A stretch of DNA of 64,000 nt from Palleronia salina (lineage in GTDB: Bacteria > Pseudomonadota > Alphaproteobacteria > Rhodobacterales > Rhodobacteraceae). Shown in pieces: positions 27,762 through 36,091 of this stretch. The notes under the pieces are model-generated. The model was given only the letters and a program-made list of their open reading frames with translations, made no database searches and had not been told where the DNA came from. The first letter of the stretch is position 1. The number at the start of each line of letters is the position of its first letter. The DNA lies in assembly GCF_900141995.1 (NCBI RefSeq), contig NZ_FQZA01000011.1, forward strand, positions 58,664 through 122,663. The letters run 5' to 3'. Both the position numbers and the translations under genes were made by a program.

Positions 27762-29723
27762 GTGACTGAGACCGCCGTCTCGATTCCCGCGCTTCTGGCG
27801 CGCAACGCCCGTGATCTGGGCGAAAGCCCGGCCTATCGCGAGAAGGAATTCGGGATCTGGCAAAGCTGGACCTGGGGCGAAGTCTCGGAAGAGATCGAGG
27901 CGCTGGCGCTGGGGCTCATGGACCTGGGTCTGGCGCGCGGCGACCTGGTGGTCATCTCGGGGCGCAACCGTCCCGCGCTCTACTGGGCGATGGTCGCCGT
28001 GCAAAGCGCGGGCGCGGTTCCGGTGCCCATCTATCAGGACGCCGCCGTCGACGAGATTGCCTACCAGCTCGAGCATTGCGGCGCGGTCATGGCGATCGTC
28101 GGCGACCAGGAACAGGTCGACAAGCTGCAGGAGGCCACCTCGGCCGAGGGCAGTGCGCTGCGGCACATGGTCTACCTGGATGGGCGGGGCCTGCGGAAAT
28201 ACGACCACGAGAAGCTGACCTCCTACGCCGACGTGCAGAAGGCGGGCCGCGACGCGCGCAAGCGCCTGGGCAGCGAGTTGCAGTCGCGCACCGACGCGCT
28301 GGGCTACGACGATACCTGCGTGATGCTTTACACCTCGGGCACCACCGGGCGGCCCAAGGGGGTGGTTCTGTCCAACCGCAACATCATCGAGACGGCCAAG
28401 GCGTCGGTCCAGTTCGACAACCTGACCCACCGCGAGGATACGCTGGCCTACCTGCCCATGGCCTGGGTGGGCGATTTCATCTTCTCGATCGCGCAGGCCT
28501 ACGTGGCGGGGTTCTGCGTGAACTGTCCCGAAAGCCCCGACACCATGGCCGTCGACCTGCGCGAGATCGGGCCGACCTACTACTTCGCGCCGCCCCGGGT
28601 GTTCGAGACGCAGCTGACCACCGTGATGATCCGGATGGAGGATGCGACCCGGATCAAGAAGGCGCTGTTCGATTACTTCATGGCCCACGCCAAGCGCGTC
28701 GGCCCCGATATCCTTGACGGCCGCGAGGTGGGCGGCTGGGACCGGCTGAAATACCGGCTGGGCGAGCTGATGGTCTACGGGCCCCTGAAGAACACGCTGG
28801 GCTTCAGCCGCATCCGCGTGGGCTATACCGCGGGCGAGGCCATCGGCCCGGAAATCTTCGAGTTCTACCGCGGGCTGGGGATCAACCTGAAACAGCTCTA
28901 CGGTCAGACCGAGGCGTCGGTCTTCATCACCCAGCAGCCCGACAACGAGGTCCGTTCGGACACCGTGGGCGTCGCCTCGCCCGGGGTCGAGATCCGCATC
29001 GACGAAAACGGCGAGGTCTTCTACCGCTCGCCCGGCGTCTTCGTGGAATACTACAAGAACCCCGAAAGCACGGCCGACACCAAGGACGCCGATGGCTGGG
29101 TCGCCACGGGTGACGCGGGCTTCTTCGAGGAAGGCACCGGCCACCTGCGCATCATCGACCGCGCCAAGGACGTGGGCAAGCTGGCGACCGGCCAGATGTT
29201 CGCGCCCAAGTATGTCGAGAACAAGCTGAAGTTCTTCCCCAATATCCTGGAGGCGGTGGTTTTCGGCGCCGGGCAGGACCGCTGCGTGGCGTTCCTGAAC
29301 ATCGACCTGAACGCCGTGGGCAACTGGGCCGAGCGCAACAATATCGGCTACGGCTCCTACCAGGAGCTCTCGCAGCATCCCAAGGTGCTCGAGATGATGC
29401 GCGGCCACGTGGCCGAGGTGAACGCCAGCGTCGCCGAGGACGAGATGCTGTCGGGCTGCCAGGTTCATCGGTTCGTGGTGCTGCACAAGCAACTCGATGC
29501 CGACGACGGCGAGCTGACGCGCACCCAGAAGGTCCGCCGCAAGGTCATCGGCGAGAAGTTCGAGGACATCCTCGACGCGCTCTACGGTGGCAAGGACGAA
29601 ATCTACACCGAGACCGAGGTCACCTACGAGGACGGCCGCAAGGGCAAGATCAAGGCGACGCTGAATATCCAGGACGCGCAGGTCTTCCCCGTTGGCGGCG
29701 CGATGCAGGAGGCGGCGGAGTGA
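27762..29723 (+). CDS. AMP-dependent acyl-CoA synthetase (long-chain type)
   Basis: A 653-residue ANL-superfamily ligase that would activate a carboxylic acid to its CoA thioester. Motif A5 is YTSGTTGRPKGV (about residues 192-203), followed by YGQTEAS, DGWVATGDAGFF and DRAKDVGKLATGQ. I prefer GTG at 27762 because GAGGGAGGA lies 7 bases upstream; the ATG at 27717 has no such site. It begins the liv-type ABC operon, with a second CoA ligase ending it, so import and thioesterification of an aromatic or fatty acid is a reasonable inference. Confidence 0.9.
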   Translation: MTETAVSIPALLARNARDLGESPAYREKEFGIWQSWTWGEVSEEIEALALGLMDLGLARGDLVVISGRNRPALYWAMVAVQSAGAVPVPIYQDAAVDEIAYQLEHCGAVMAIVGDQEQVDKLQEATSAEGSALRHMVYLDGRGLRKYDHEKLTSYADVQKAGRDARKRLGSELQSRTDALGYDDTCVMLYTSGTTGRPKGVVLSNRNIIETAKASVQFDNLTHREDTLAYLPMAWVGDFIFSIAQAYVAGFCVNCPESPDTMAVDLREIGPTYYFAPPRVFETQLTTVMIRMEDATRIKKALFDYFMAHAKRVGPDILDGREVGGWDRLKYRLGELMVYGPLKNTLGFSRIRVGYTAGEAIGPEIFEFYRGLGINLKQLYGQTEASVFITQQPDNEVRSDTVGVASPGVEIRIDENGEVFYRSPGVFVEYYKNPESTADTKDADGWVATGDAGFFEEGTGHLRIIDRAKDVGKLATGQMFAPKYVENKLKFFPNILEAVVFGAGQDRCVAFLNIDLNAVGNWAERNNIGYGSYQELSQHPKVLEMMRGHVAEVNASVAEDEMLSGCQVHRFVVLHKQLDADDGELTRTQKVRRKVIGEKFEDILDALYGGKDEIYTETEVTYEDGRKGKIKATLNIQDAQVFPVGGAMQEAAE

Positions 29724-29787
29724 TGATCGTATCTCGCCACACAGGTATCGCCGCCCAATGGTGTGAACGCGGACGGGGAGCCGGCCA

Positions 29788-30606
29788 ATGAAAGACACCG
29801 CCGAAAGCTACGTCACCGAGGACGGCCGCACGATCGGCGAGGTGATCCTCGATCTGCGCGGCATCACCCTGCGTTTCGGCGGGGTCGAGGCGATCAAGAA
29901 TATCAGCTTCGACATCCGCAAGGGCGAGATCCGCGCGATCATCGGCCCCAACGGCGCCGGCAAGTCGTCGATGCTGAACGTCATTTCGGGCTTCTACAAC
30001 CCGCAGGAGGGCGAGGTCTGGTTCCGCGGCGAACGCCGCCCGCCGATGAAGCCCTACCAGGTCGCCCGCGCGGGCGTCGCGCGCACCTTCCAGAACATCG
30101 CGCTGTTCGAGGGGATGACCGTCCTCGACAACATCATGACGGGCCGGCTCAACGACATGAGCGCCGGGCTTCTGGCGCAGGCCATCTGGAAGGGCAAGGC
30201 CGAGCGCGAGGAGATCGAGAACCGCGAGCGGGCCGAGCGGATCATCGACTTCCTCGAGATCCAGCACATCCGCAAGACGCCGGTGGGCCGTCTGCCCTAT
30301 GGCCTGAAGAAGCGGGTCGAGCTGGCCCGCGCGCTGGTGGCCGAGCCGGACCTTCTGCTGCTGGACGAGCCCATGGCGGGCATGAACGTCGAGGAGAAGG
30401 AGGACATGAGTCGCTACATCCTCGACGTGAACGACGAGCTGGGCACCACGATCGCCCTGATCGAGCACGACATGGGCGTGGTCATGGACCTGAGCGACCG
30501 GGTCGTCGTGATGGATTACGGCCGCAAGATCGGCGACGGCACCCCCGACGAGGTGCGTGGCAACCAGGAAGTCATCGACGCTTACCTGGGGGTCGCCCAT
30601 GACTGA
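29788..30606 (+). CDS. Branched-chain-amino-acid-type ABC transporter ATP-binding protein (LivG-like)
   Basis: A 272-residue HAAT-family ATPase. Walker A is GPNGAGKSSML (about residues 52-62), the signature region is LPYGLKKRVELARAL, Walker B is LLLLDEPMAGMN and the switch His is in ALIEHDMGVV. LivG features include the ARTFQNIALFEGMTVLDNIM stretch. The stop codon overlaps the next ATG (ATGACTGA). The presence of CoA ligases at both ends of the operon argues against a plain amino-acid importer. Confidence 0.93.
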   Translation: MKDTAESYVTEDGRTIGEVILDLRGITLRFGGVEAIKNISFDIRKGEIRAIIGPNGAGKSSMLNVISGFYNPQEGEVWFRGERRPPMKPYQVARAGVARTFQNIALFEGMTVLDNIMTGRLNDMSAGLLAQAIWKGKAEREEIENRERAERIIDFLEIQHIRKTPVGRLPYGLKKRVELARALVAEPDLLLLDEPMAGMNVEEKEDMSRYILDVNDELGTTIALIEHDMGVVMDLSDRVVVMDYGRKIGDGTPDEVRGNQEVIDAYLGVAHD

Positions 30607-31267
30607 ATCTCGCCGGGCTTCGTGGGCGTCGCGGGCCGCGCGGTCGTTCCGGCTGGCCGCGCCCACGCTGGGCCTGATCGCCACGCAGGCGTCCGGGCAA
30701 TCGGGTGTCGAGGGCGACTGGATCGCCATGCTCGACACCTGTTCGGGCTATGCCGAGACCGGGAAGGTCGCGTCCTTCGACGGATGGCGCCTGTCGCCGA
30801 CCGAAGATGGCCGCTCATGCGAAGCCCTTGCAACCTGTGCCTCGCCCTTCGTCGCGCTGGTCCGCGAAGGCGCTACGGCCGACAGGGCGTCAATCACCGT
30901 GTCCGTGGGGGCAGCCGACCTGATCGGCAGCGCACCGGGCGCGGATGGTCCCTCGGCCGACTCTGCCGTGGGCGACGCGCCGCGGCATTTCAGCTGCACC
31001 AATGGCCGAGCCTTTTCGACCCCGTACGAGATCCTGACCGACGCGACCGAGGCGTGGGTCGCCGACGCCCAGGCGCAGCACCGCCTGGCCGTGATCGGTC
31101 GCGGCGAGACGGGCACGATCGTGATGCAGGGCTGCGGCTTCGACGGGCGCCCCTACACGTTGGCCGTGGTGGCATTTCCCGGCATGTTCCCGCAGCTGAG
31201 TGCCGTCTATCCGGCCCAGCCCGAGACCCGCGGGCTCGATCCCTCGCTCTGCGGGGCGACGGGATGA
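30599..31267 (+). CDS. Hypothetical secreted protein inside the liv operon
   Basis: A 222-residue protein of no recognised family. The N-terminus (basic RRASWASRAARSFR, then LAAPTLGLIATQASG) looks like a signal peptide, perhaps Tat-like in charge but without a full RRxFLK motif. Mature region: seven or so cysteines (CSGYAETG, SCEALATCAS, FSCTNG, MQGCGFDG, SLCGATG) suggest disulfides in the periplasm. The start overlaps livG by 8 nt, so translation is coupled. It is the first of three genes that separate livG from livH. Function unknown. Confidence 0.7.
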   Translation: MTESRRASWASRAARSFRLAAPTLGLIATQASGQSGVEGDWIAMLDTCSGYAETGKVASFDGWRLSPTEDGRSCEALATCASPFVALVREGATADRASITVSVGAADLIGSAPGADGPSADSAVGDAPRHFSCTNGRAFSTPYEILTDATEAWVADAQAQHRLAVIGRGETGTIVMQGCGFDGRPYTLAVVAFPGMFPQLSAVYPAQPETRGLDPSLCGATG

Positions 31268-31328
31268 AGCGGACCGGGACCCCCGCCTCGCGCGTTCCCC
31301 TCGTATCAATCCCCAAAGGAGATACGAG

Positions 31329-31733
31329 ATGAGCGATCTGAGCTGGCACAAGAAGACATTGGCCGACGCGCTGGGCGCCGATCAGGGCCTGCCCGACTGG
31401 GCGGGCGAGATGGTGTCGAAATTCGGCCCCGAGGACCTGGAGGGGCTGCGCAAGAACGAACGCGAGGCGGTTCTGTCGGCGCTGGGCCGCGTGGCACGGC
31501 AATCGCGCGACGCGCGCCAGGCCGATATCCACGACGGCGGCGAGAACCGCCCGGCCTTCGTCGAGGGCGACATCGACTGGGGTCTTCGCGCCGCGCGCGC
31601 CGCGCTCGAGGCGCAGCCGGCGGGCGAGCGGTCCGAGAAGGCGAACGAATTGCTGGGCGACTGCACCTGCCCGGCGGCGACCGGCCCCAACCCCGGACGC
31701 GATGCGTCCACGCCGGGGACCGACAAGATGTGA
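31329..31733 (+). CDS. Hypothetical hydrophilic protein inside the liv operon
   Basis: A 134-residue charged, helical protein with no membrane segment, not recognised. The N-terminal half is KKTLADALGADQGLPDWAGEMVSKFGPEDLEGLRKNEREAVLSAL; the C-terminus has one CTC pair. It has a strong ribosome-binding site (AAAGGAGATACGAG before the ATG). It lies between the secreted hypothetical protein and the duplicated livH start. A 10-bp GC hairpin at 31743 follows it. Confidence 0.65.
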   Translation: MSDLSWHKKTLADALGADQGLPDWAGEMVSKFGPEDLEGLRKNEREAVLSALGRVARQSRDARQADIHDGGENRPAFVEGDIDWGLRAARAALEAQPAGERSEKANELLGDCTCPAATGPNPGRDASTPGTDKM

Positions 31734-31742
31734 CGCGAGACA

Positions 31743-31771
31743 GGGCGCGGCGGCCACGCGTCGCCGCGCCC
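31743..31771 (+). terminator. Hairpin downstream of the hypothetical gene at 31329
   Basis: Perfect 10-bp stem GGGCGCGGCG / CGCCGCGCCC with loop GCCACGCGT, nine bases after the stop codon. No T-run follows. It could end or attenuate transcription before the livH genes. Confidence 0.5.
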
Positions 31772-31833
31772 GGCAAGACCCGCCAGAGACCCCGACAACA
31801 AGGGGGCGCGGCGCCAAAGGGAGGAGGGGCGAA

Positions 31834-31861
31834 ATGCCCGATCAGCTGTTATTCGCCATCG
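31834..31861 (+). repeat. Truncated duplicate of the livH 5' end, copy A
   Basis: The first 28 bases of livH (codons for MPDQLLFAI) occur here and again at 32454. The copies match at 25 of 28 bases and all three differences are at third codon positions. The similarity ends abruptly after the isoleucine codon. Copy A keeps a strong GGAGGAGGGG ribosome-binding site. Confidence 0.85.
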
Positions 31862-31896
31862 CGGCCCTGCCGGATCGAGATCGGCGCCATGATTGA
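31834..31896 (+). CDS. 20-codon leader ORF derived from the livH N-terminus
   Basis: The duplicated livH start continues into a short reading frame of 20 codons that ends TGA at 31894-31896. The first nine residues are identical to LivH; the rest (AALPDRDRRHD) is unrelated. It has the best ribosome-binding site of the area and its stop overlaps the start of the next ORF as ATGATTGA. It probably acts as a translation relay for the inserted gene rather than as a functional peptide. Confidence 0.45.
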   Translation: MPDQLLFAIAALPDRDRRHD

Positions 31897-32461
31897 GGTT
31901 GGGATCATGAGCGGCGTCGTCGCGGTGGGGCTCGGCATCGGGATGGGCATCGGCTCGGTTCTCTGGGAGCGTGGCTCCGGGGTGGTCGAGACCGTTCAGG
32001 CCATGCTGACGGAGCGCTGCTTGCCCTACATGACCGGAGGCTCGCCGGACGTGTCCCGGCTGGAAGAGTTCGCCTACGGAGCGGAGTCGGCGTGGGCGGA
32101 TCCCGAAACGGCCGTTTTCATCAAGTTCGATGAAAACGGCATTCGCCGCTCCTGCGACATCCAGGACGACCTTGTCATCTGGTCGAAACAGGATCGGGAT
32201 GAAGTCCTCAATGCCGTGCGGACATTCGCGCACGATCATATCGCGCCGCTCAATAGCCTTCCCTTGGTCGAGGTCGATCTGACAGTGAACGGCGTCGGAG
32301 AGCCATTCTTTCTGTGGCGCGAAGCAGGCACGGTGCGACCTTCATACGCCACCGGTTTTATCACTTTTCTCACTCCAAAGGAGCGAGGGACAACGAACGT
32401 GAGCGTTGATTACGCGCCGTTCGTCGCGCTTGTTGCAAATGCAGGAGCCGCCGATGCCTGA
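31889..32461 (+). CDS. Hypothetical membrane-anchored protein inserted before livH
   Basis: A 190-residue protein of no recognised family. It has an N-terminal Gly-rich membrane helix (VVAVGLGIGMGIGSVLW) and a soluble domain with CLPYMTGG, AVFIKFDENGIRRSCDI and GEPFFLWREAG. Its codon use is less GC-rich than its neighbours. It is coupled at both ends by 8-nt overlaps (ATGATTGA with the leader ORF, ATGCCTGA with livH). It looks like cargo carried into the operon between the two copies of the livH start. An in-frame ATG at 31907 (MSGVV) is an alternative start. Confidence 0.65.
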   Translation: MIEVGIMSGVVAVGLGIGMGIGSVLWERGSGVVETVQAMLTERCLPYMTGGSPDVSRLEEFAYGAESAWADPETAVFIKFDENGIRRSCDIQDDLVIWSKQDRDEVLNAVRTFAHDHIAPLNSLPLVEVDLTVNGVGEPFFLWREAGTVRPSYATGFITFLTPKERGTTNVSVDYAPFVALVANAGAADA

Positions 32462-32481
32462 CCAGCTTTTATTCGCCATCG
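32454..32481 (+). repeat. livH 5' end, copy B
   Basis: The second and functional copy of the 28-base direct repeat described at 31834; this one continues into the full livH gene. The distance between the two copies is 620 bases, which matches the inserted material. Confidence 0.85.
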
Positions 32482-33440
32482 AGGTCACGCTGAACGGCCT
32501 GATGGCCGGCGTGCTCTACGCGCTTGTCGCGCTGGGTTTCGTGCTGATCTTCAAGGCCAGCGGCATCTTCAACTACGCGCAAGGGGTCATGGCGCTTTTC
32601 GCCGCGCTGACGCTGGTGGGGATCATGGACGGCCAGGTCCCGTTCGAGCACCTGATCAACGCCGTCTTCGGCACCGACATCCACGGTTTCGGGTGGGAGG
32701 TGCCCGCGCTGCTGGCGATCCTGCTGACCATGGTCGTGATGATCGCCTTCGCCTGGGCGGTGAACTGGATCGTGCTGCGCCACCTGGTCGGACAGGAGCC
32801 GATCATCCTGTTCATGGCGACCATCGGCCTGGCCTATTTCCTGGAAGGCCTGGGCGACATGATGTGGGGCGCCGATATCAAGACGCTGGACGTGGGGCTG
32901 CCGCAGGGCATCAACACCACCATCGACGAAGCCACGTTCAACATGTTCGGCTACGGCTTCTTCATCGACAACCTGGACATCACCGCCACGATCATCGCCG
33001 CCGTGCTGGTTGCCGTGCTGGTCGCGTTCTCGCAATACACCAAGCAGGGCCGCGCGCTGCGCGCCGTGGCCGACGACCACCAGGCCGCGCTGTCGGTGGG
33101 CATCTCGCTGAACTTCATCTGGGTTCTGACCTGGTCCATCGCGGGCTTCGTGGCGCTGGTCGCGGGGATCATGTGGGGGGCGAAGTCCGGCGTGCAGTTC
33201 TCGCTGAGCCTCATCGCGCTGAAGGCGCTGCCGGTGCTGATGCTGGGCGGTTTCACCTCGATCCCGGGCGCCATCGTCGGCGGGCTGATCATCGGCGTGG
33301 GCGAGAAGCTGTTCGAGTTCCTGATCGGCCCCCTGGTGGGCGGCGCGACCGAGAACTGGTTCGCCTACGTGCTGGCGCTGATCTTCCTGGTGTTCCGGCC
33401 CCAGGGCCTGTTCGGGGAGCGGATCATTGAACGTGTGTAG
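32454..33440 (+). CDS. Branched-chain-amino-acid-type ABC transporter permease (LivH-like)
   Basis: A 328-residue inner-membrane permease. Hydrophobic segments cover most of the chain, opening with LNGLMAGVLYALVALGFVLIFKASGIFNYAQG, the LivH N-terminal signature. Later motifs include RALRAVADDHQAALSVGI (the cytoplasmic coupling loop) and LGGFTSIPGAIVGGLIIG. It forms the membrane channel with LivM. The ATG overlaps the end of the inserted ORF (ATGCCTGA). Confidence 0.94.
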   Translation: MPDQLLFAIEVTLNGLMAGVLYALVALGFVLIFKASGIFNYAQGVMALFAALTLVGIMDGQVPFEHLINAVFGTDIHGFGWEVPALLAILLTMVVMIAFAWAVNWIVLRHLVGQEPIILFMATIGLAYFLEGLGDMMWGADIKTLDVGLPQGINTTIDEATFNMFGYGFFIDNLDITATIIAAVLVAVLVAFSQYTKQGRALRAVADDHQAALSVGISLNFIWVLTWSIAGFVALVAGIMWGAKSGVQFSLSLIALKALPVLMLGGFTSIPGAIVGGLIIGVGEKLFEFLIGPLVGGATENWFAYVLALIFLVFRPQGLFGERIIERV

Positions 33441-33463
33441 CGCGGCGCGGGCCTTGGCCGGGA

Positions 33464-33478
33464 GGGGGCTCTGCCCCC
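33464..33478 (+). terminator. G-rich hairpin before repeat copy 2
   Basis: GGGGGC-TCT-GCCCCC, a perfect 6-bp stem with a 3-base loop in the livH-livM gap, 20 bases before the 22-bp repeat copy. Similar G/C hairpins accompany the repeat at 36945. Confidence 0.5.
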
Positions 33479-33497
33479 GCCGCTGCGCGGCCCCCCG

Positions 33498-33519
33498 AGG
33501 TATTTCGGGAAAGATGAAG
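33498..33519 (+). repeat. Dispersed 22-bp intergenic repeat, copy 2
   Basis: AGGTATTT, CG, then GGAAAGATGAAG, between livH and livM and following a run of Cs. It interrupts an otherwise tightly packed operon, leaving a 126-base gap. Confidence 0.8.
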
Positions 33520-33566
33520 ACCGGCGGGCGGCGCGTGGCCCGCGACATGGGAAGGGAGGGTGCGTG

Positions 33567-34643
33567 ATGCTCTATCGTGAGGCGGGTGACTTCAAGACGA
33601 CCTACCGCGAGGACAGCCAGACCTTCCCGATCCGGCTGGACCGGACGGCCTATTTCCTGATCCTGGCGGTGGCCGCGCTGTTCGTGCCCTTCGTCATCAA
33701 CGACTACTGGCTGAACGCGGTGCTTCTGCCGTTCCTGATCTACGCCATCGCGGCCATGGGTCTGAACATCCTGACGGGATATTGCGGGCAGGTGAGCCTG
33801 GGCACCGGCGCTTTCATGGCGGTGGGGGCCTATGCCTGCTACAAGCTGATGACGGCGTTTCCCGACATCAACATTGCGATCCACATCGTCCTGTCGGGCT
33901 TCATCACCGCCGGTGTGGGCATGCTGTTCGGGTTGCCGTCGCTCCGGATCAAGGGGTTCTACCTGGCCGTGGCCACGCTGGCGGCGCAGTTCTTCCTGGT
34001 CTGGCTCTTCAACCGGGTGCCGTGGTTCTACAACTACTCGGCCTCGGGACAGATCAACGCGCCCGAGCGCACGCTCGCGGGTTTCCGCATCACCGGGCCC
34101 GAGACGCAGGCCTGGGCCGTCTACCTGTTCTGCCTGGTCTTCGTGGTGGCGTCTGCCTGGATCTGCCGCAACCTCACGCGCGGAGCCATGGGGCGCAAGT
34201 GGATGGCGATCCGCGACATGGACATCGCGGCCGAGATCATCGGCGTGAACCCCCTGCGCGCGAAGCTGAGCGCCTTCGGGGTGTCGTCCTTCTTCGTCGG
34301 TATCTCGGGCGCGCTGTTCTTCAGCGTCTACCTGGGCGCGGTCGAGGTGGGCGAGGCCTTCGGCATCAACAAGTCGTTCCTGGTGCTCTTCATGGTCATC
34401 ATCGGCGGGCTGGGATCGATCCTGGGCAGCTTCCTCGGCGCGGCCTTCATGGTGCTGCTGCCGGTGCTGCTGAAAAACGTGCTGGTGGGCGGGCTGGGCT
34501 GGCCCACGGACCTGGCCGCGCACCTGGAATACATGATCGTCGGCGGGCTGATCATCTTCTTCCTGATCGTCGAGCCGCACGGGCTGGCGCAGCTGTGGCG
34601 CATCACGAAGGAGAAGTTGAGATTGTGGCCGTTCCCGCACTAG
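33567..34643 (+). CDS. Branched-chain-amino-acid-type ABC transporter permease (LivM-like)
   Basis: A 358-residue permease with about ten hydrophobic segments. Characteristic motifs are AIAAMGLNILTGYCGQVSLGTGAFMAVGAY, LRIKGFYLAVATLAAQF and the coupling loop GRKWMAIRDMDIAAEIIGVNPLRAKLSAF. The start at 33567 follows AAGGGAGGG; an in-frame GTG lies one codon upstream. LivM-type permeases of aromatic transporters have the same layout, so the substrate cannot be read from this gene. Confidence 0.94.
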   Translation: MLYREAGDFKTTYREDSQTFPIRLDRTAYFLILAVAALFVPFVINDYWLNAVLLPFLIYAIAAMGLNILTGYCGQVSLGTGAFMAVGAYACYKLMTAFPDINIAIHIVLSGFITAGVGMLFGLPSLRIKGFYLAVATLAAQFFLVWLFNRVPWFYNYSASGQINAPERTLAGFRITGPETQAWAVYLFCLVFVVASAWICRNLTRGAMGRKWMAIRDMDIAAEIIGVNPLRAKLSAFGVSSFFVGISGALFFSVYLGAVEVGEAFGINKSFLVLFMVIIGGLGSILGSFLGAAFMVLLPVLLKNVLVGGLGWPTDLAAHLEYMIVGGLIIFFLIVEPHGLAQLWRITKEKLRLWPFPH

Positions 34644-34740
34644 GCTCGGTCACCGCCCGGGACACCGGGCCAAAAGAGACGTCCGCACTCCGGGCGCAAC
34701 ACTGACGGTCCCGCGGAACGGGACTTGGGAGGAAGACCAA

Positions 34741-36024
34741 ATGAAGAAGACCCTGACAACCCTGGCGCTGGGCGCCACACTGGCCGCGGGACCCGCGCTG
34801 GCCGAGCTGACCTTCCCGTCGCTCAGCTATCGCACCGGGCCCTACGCGGCGAACGGGATTCCCTTCGCCGACGGCTACGCCGACTATTTCGCCATGCTCA
34901 ACGAGCGCGACGGCGGCATCGGCGGCGAGCGCATCAACATGATCGAGTGCGAGACCGGCTACAACACCGAGAAGGGGGTCGAGTGCTACGAGGCCACCAA
35001 GGGCGAGGGCGCGCTGGTCTACCAGCCGCTGTCCACCGGGATCACCTACCAGCTGATCCCGCGTGTCAGCGCCGACGGCATCCCCATGCACACGCTGGGC
35101 TACGGCCGGACGAGCGCGTCGAACGGCGAGGTTTTCCCGTGGGTCTTCAACTATCCCGCCACCTACTGGGACGGCGCGTCGGTCGCCATCAAGTACCTGC
35201 TGGACGAGAACGGCGGTGACCTGAGCGGCAAGAAGATCGCGTTGGTCTATCACAACTCGGCCTACGGCAAGGAGCCGATCCGCACCCTGACCGAGCTGTC
35301 GGAAGAGCACGGCTTCGAGCTGCTGGAGCTGCCGGTCGACCACCCCGGCCAGGAGCAGAAGTCGCAGTGGCTACAGATCCGCCGCGAGCGCCCCGACAAC
35401 GTGATCATGTGGGGCTGGGGCGTGATGAACCAGGTCGCCATCCAGGAGGCCGTGAACATCCGCTATCCCATGGACCAGTTCATCGGCATCTGGTGGTCCG
35501 GGTCCGAGAACGACGTGCGCCCGGCGGGCGAGGGCGCCGATGGCTACAAGGCGCTGAACTTCCACGCCGTCGGATCGGATTTCGAGCTTTACGACGATCT
35601 CGAGGAATACGTCTGGTCCAAGGGCAACGCGGCCGGCGCGGGCGATCAGCACGGCACCGTGCTGTATAACCGCGGGCTCTATGCCGCGATGATCGCCGCC
35701 GAGGGCGCGCGCAAGGCGCAGGAGATCCACGGCACCAGCGACATCACCCCCGCGATGATGCGCGACGGGCTGGAGCAGCTGGAGATGACCGAGGAGAGCA
35801 TGGCCGAGCTGGGCCTTGCCGGCTTCGGCCCCACCTTCAGCGCGTCGTGCGAGAACCACGGCGGATCCGGCCGCGCGGCGATCAACCAGTGGAACGCGAA
35901 CGAGGGCAAGTGGGAGGTCCTGACCGACTACATCCAGTCGGACCAGGAGCTGATCGCGCGGCTCGTCCAGGAAGACTCGATGGCCTACGCCGAAGAGAAC
36001 AACATCGAACTGGCCTGCCAGTGA
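34741..36024 (+). CDS. ABC transporter substrate-binding protein (LivK-like)
   Basis: A 427-residue periplasmic binding protein with a signal peptide (MKKTLTTLALGATLAAGPALA). The type I fold is recognisable: SYRTGPYAANGIPFADGYADYF, IEC..NTEKGVECYEATKGEGALVYQPLSTG and SGKKIALVYHNSAYGKEP. It lacks the lipobox. Length and sequence are like proteins linked to aromatic or other carboxylate uptake in this family rather than E. coli LivK (about 370 residues). The ribosome-binding site is GGGAGGA. A strong hairpin follows the gene, probably to raise its expression relative to livF. Confidence 0.92.
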   Translation: MKKTLTTLALGATLAAGPALAELTFPSLSYRTGPYAANGIPFADGYADYFAMLNERDGGIGGERINMIECETGYNTEKGVECYEATKGEGALVYQPLSTGITYQLIPRVSADGIPMHTLGYGRTSASNGEVFPWVFNYPATYWDGASVAIKYLLDENGGDLSGKKIALVYHNSAYGKEPIRTLTELSEEHGFELLELPVDHPGQEQKSQWLQIRRERPDNVIMWGWGVMNQVAIQEAVNIRYPMDQFIGIWWSGSENDVRPAGEGADGYKALNFHAVGSDFELYDDLEEYVWSKGNAAGAGDQHGTVLYNRGLYAAMIAAEGARKAQEIHGTSDITPAMMRDGLEQLEMTEESMAELGLAGFGPTFSASCENHGGSGRAAINQWNANEGKWEVLTDYIQSDQELIARLVQEDSMAYAEENNIELACQ

Positions 36025-36034
36025 CGTGACCCCG

Positions 36035-36063
36035 TTGCCCGGCGGATCCGCTCCGCCGGGCAA
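36035..36063 (+). terminator. Intercistronic hairpin after the substrate-binding protein gene
   Basis: Perfect 12-bp stem TTGCCCGGCGGA / TCCGCCGGGCAA with loop TCCGC, 10 bases after the stop and followed by TTTCC. Such structures commonly attenuate transcription or protect the upstream mRNA of binding-protein genes. Confidence 0.7.
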
Positions 36064-36091
36064 TTTCCGCGACGCAACAGAAGGCCCTTCC

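Noticed and set aside
31264..31332. 22-codon ORF starting at ATG 31264
   Set aside because: It overlaps the end of the secreted hypothetical gene and stops at 31332; too short and without motif, while the next ATG at 31329 has a strong ribosome-binding site.
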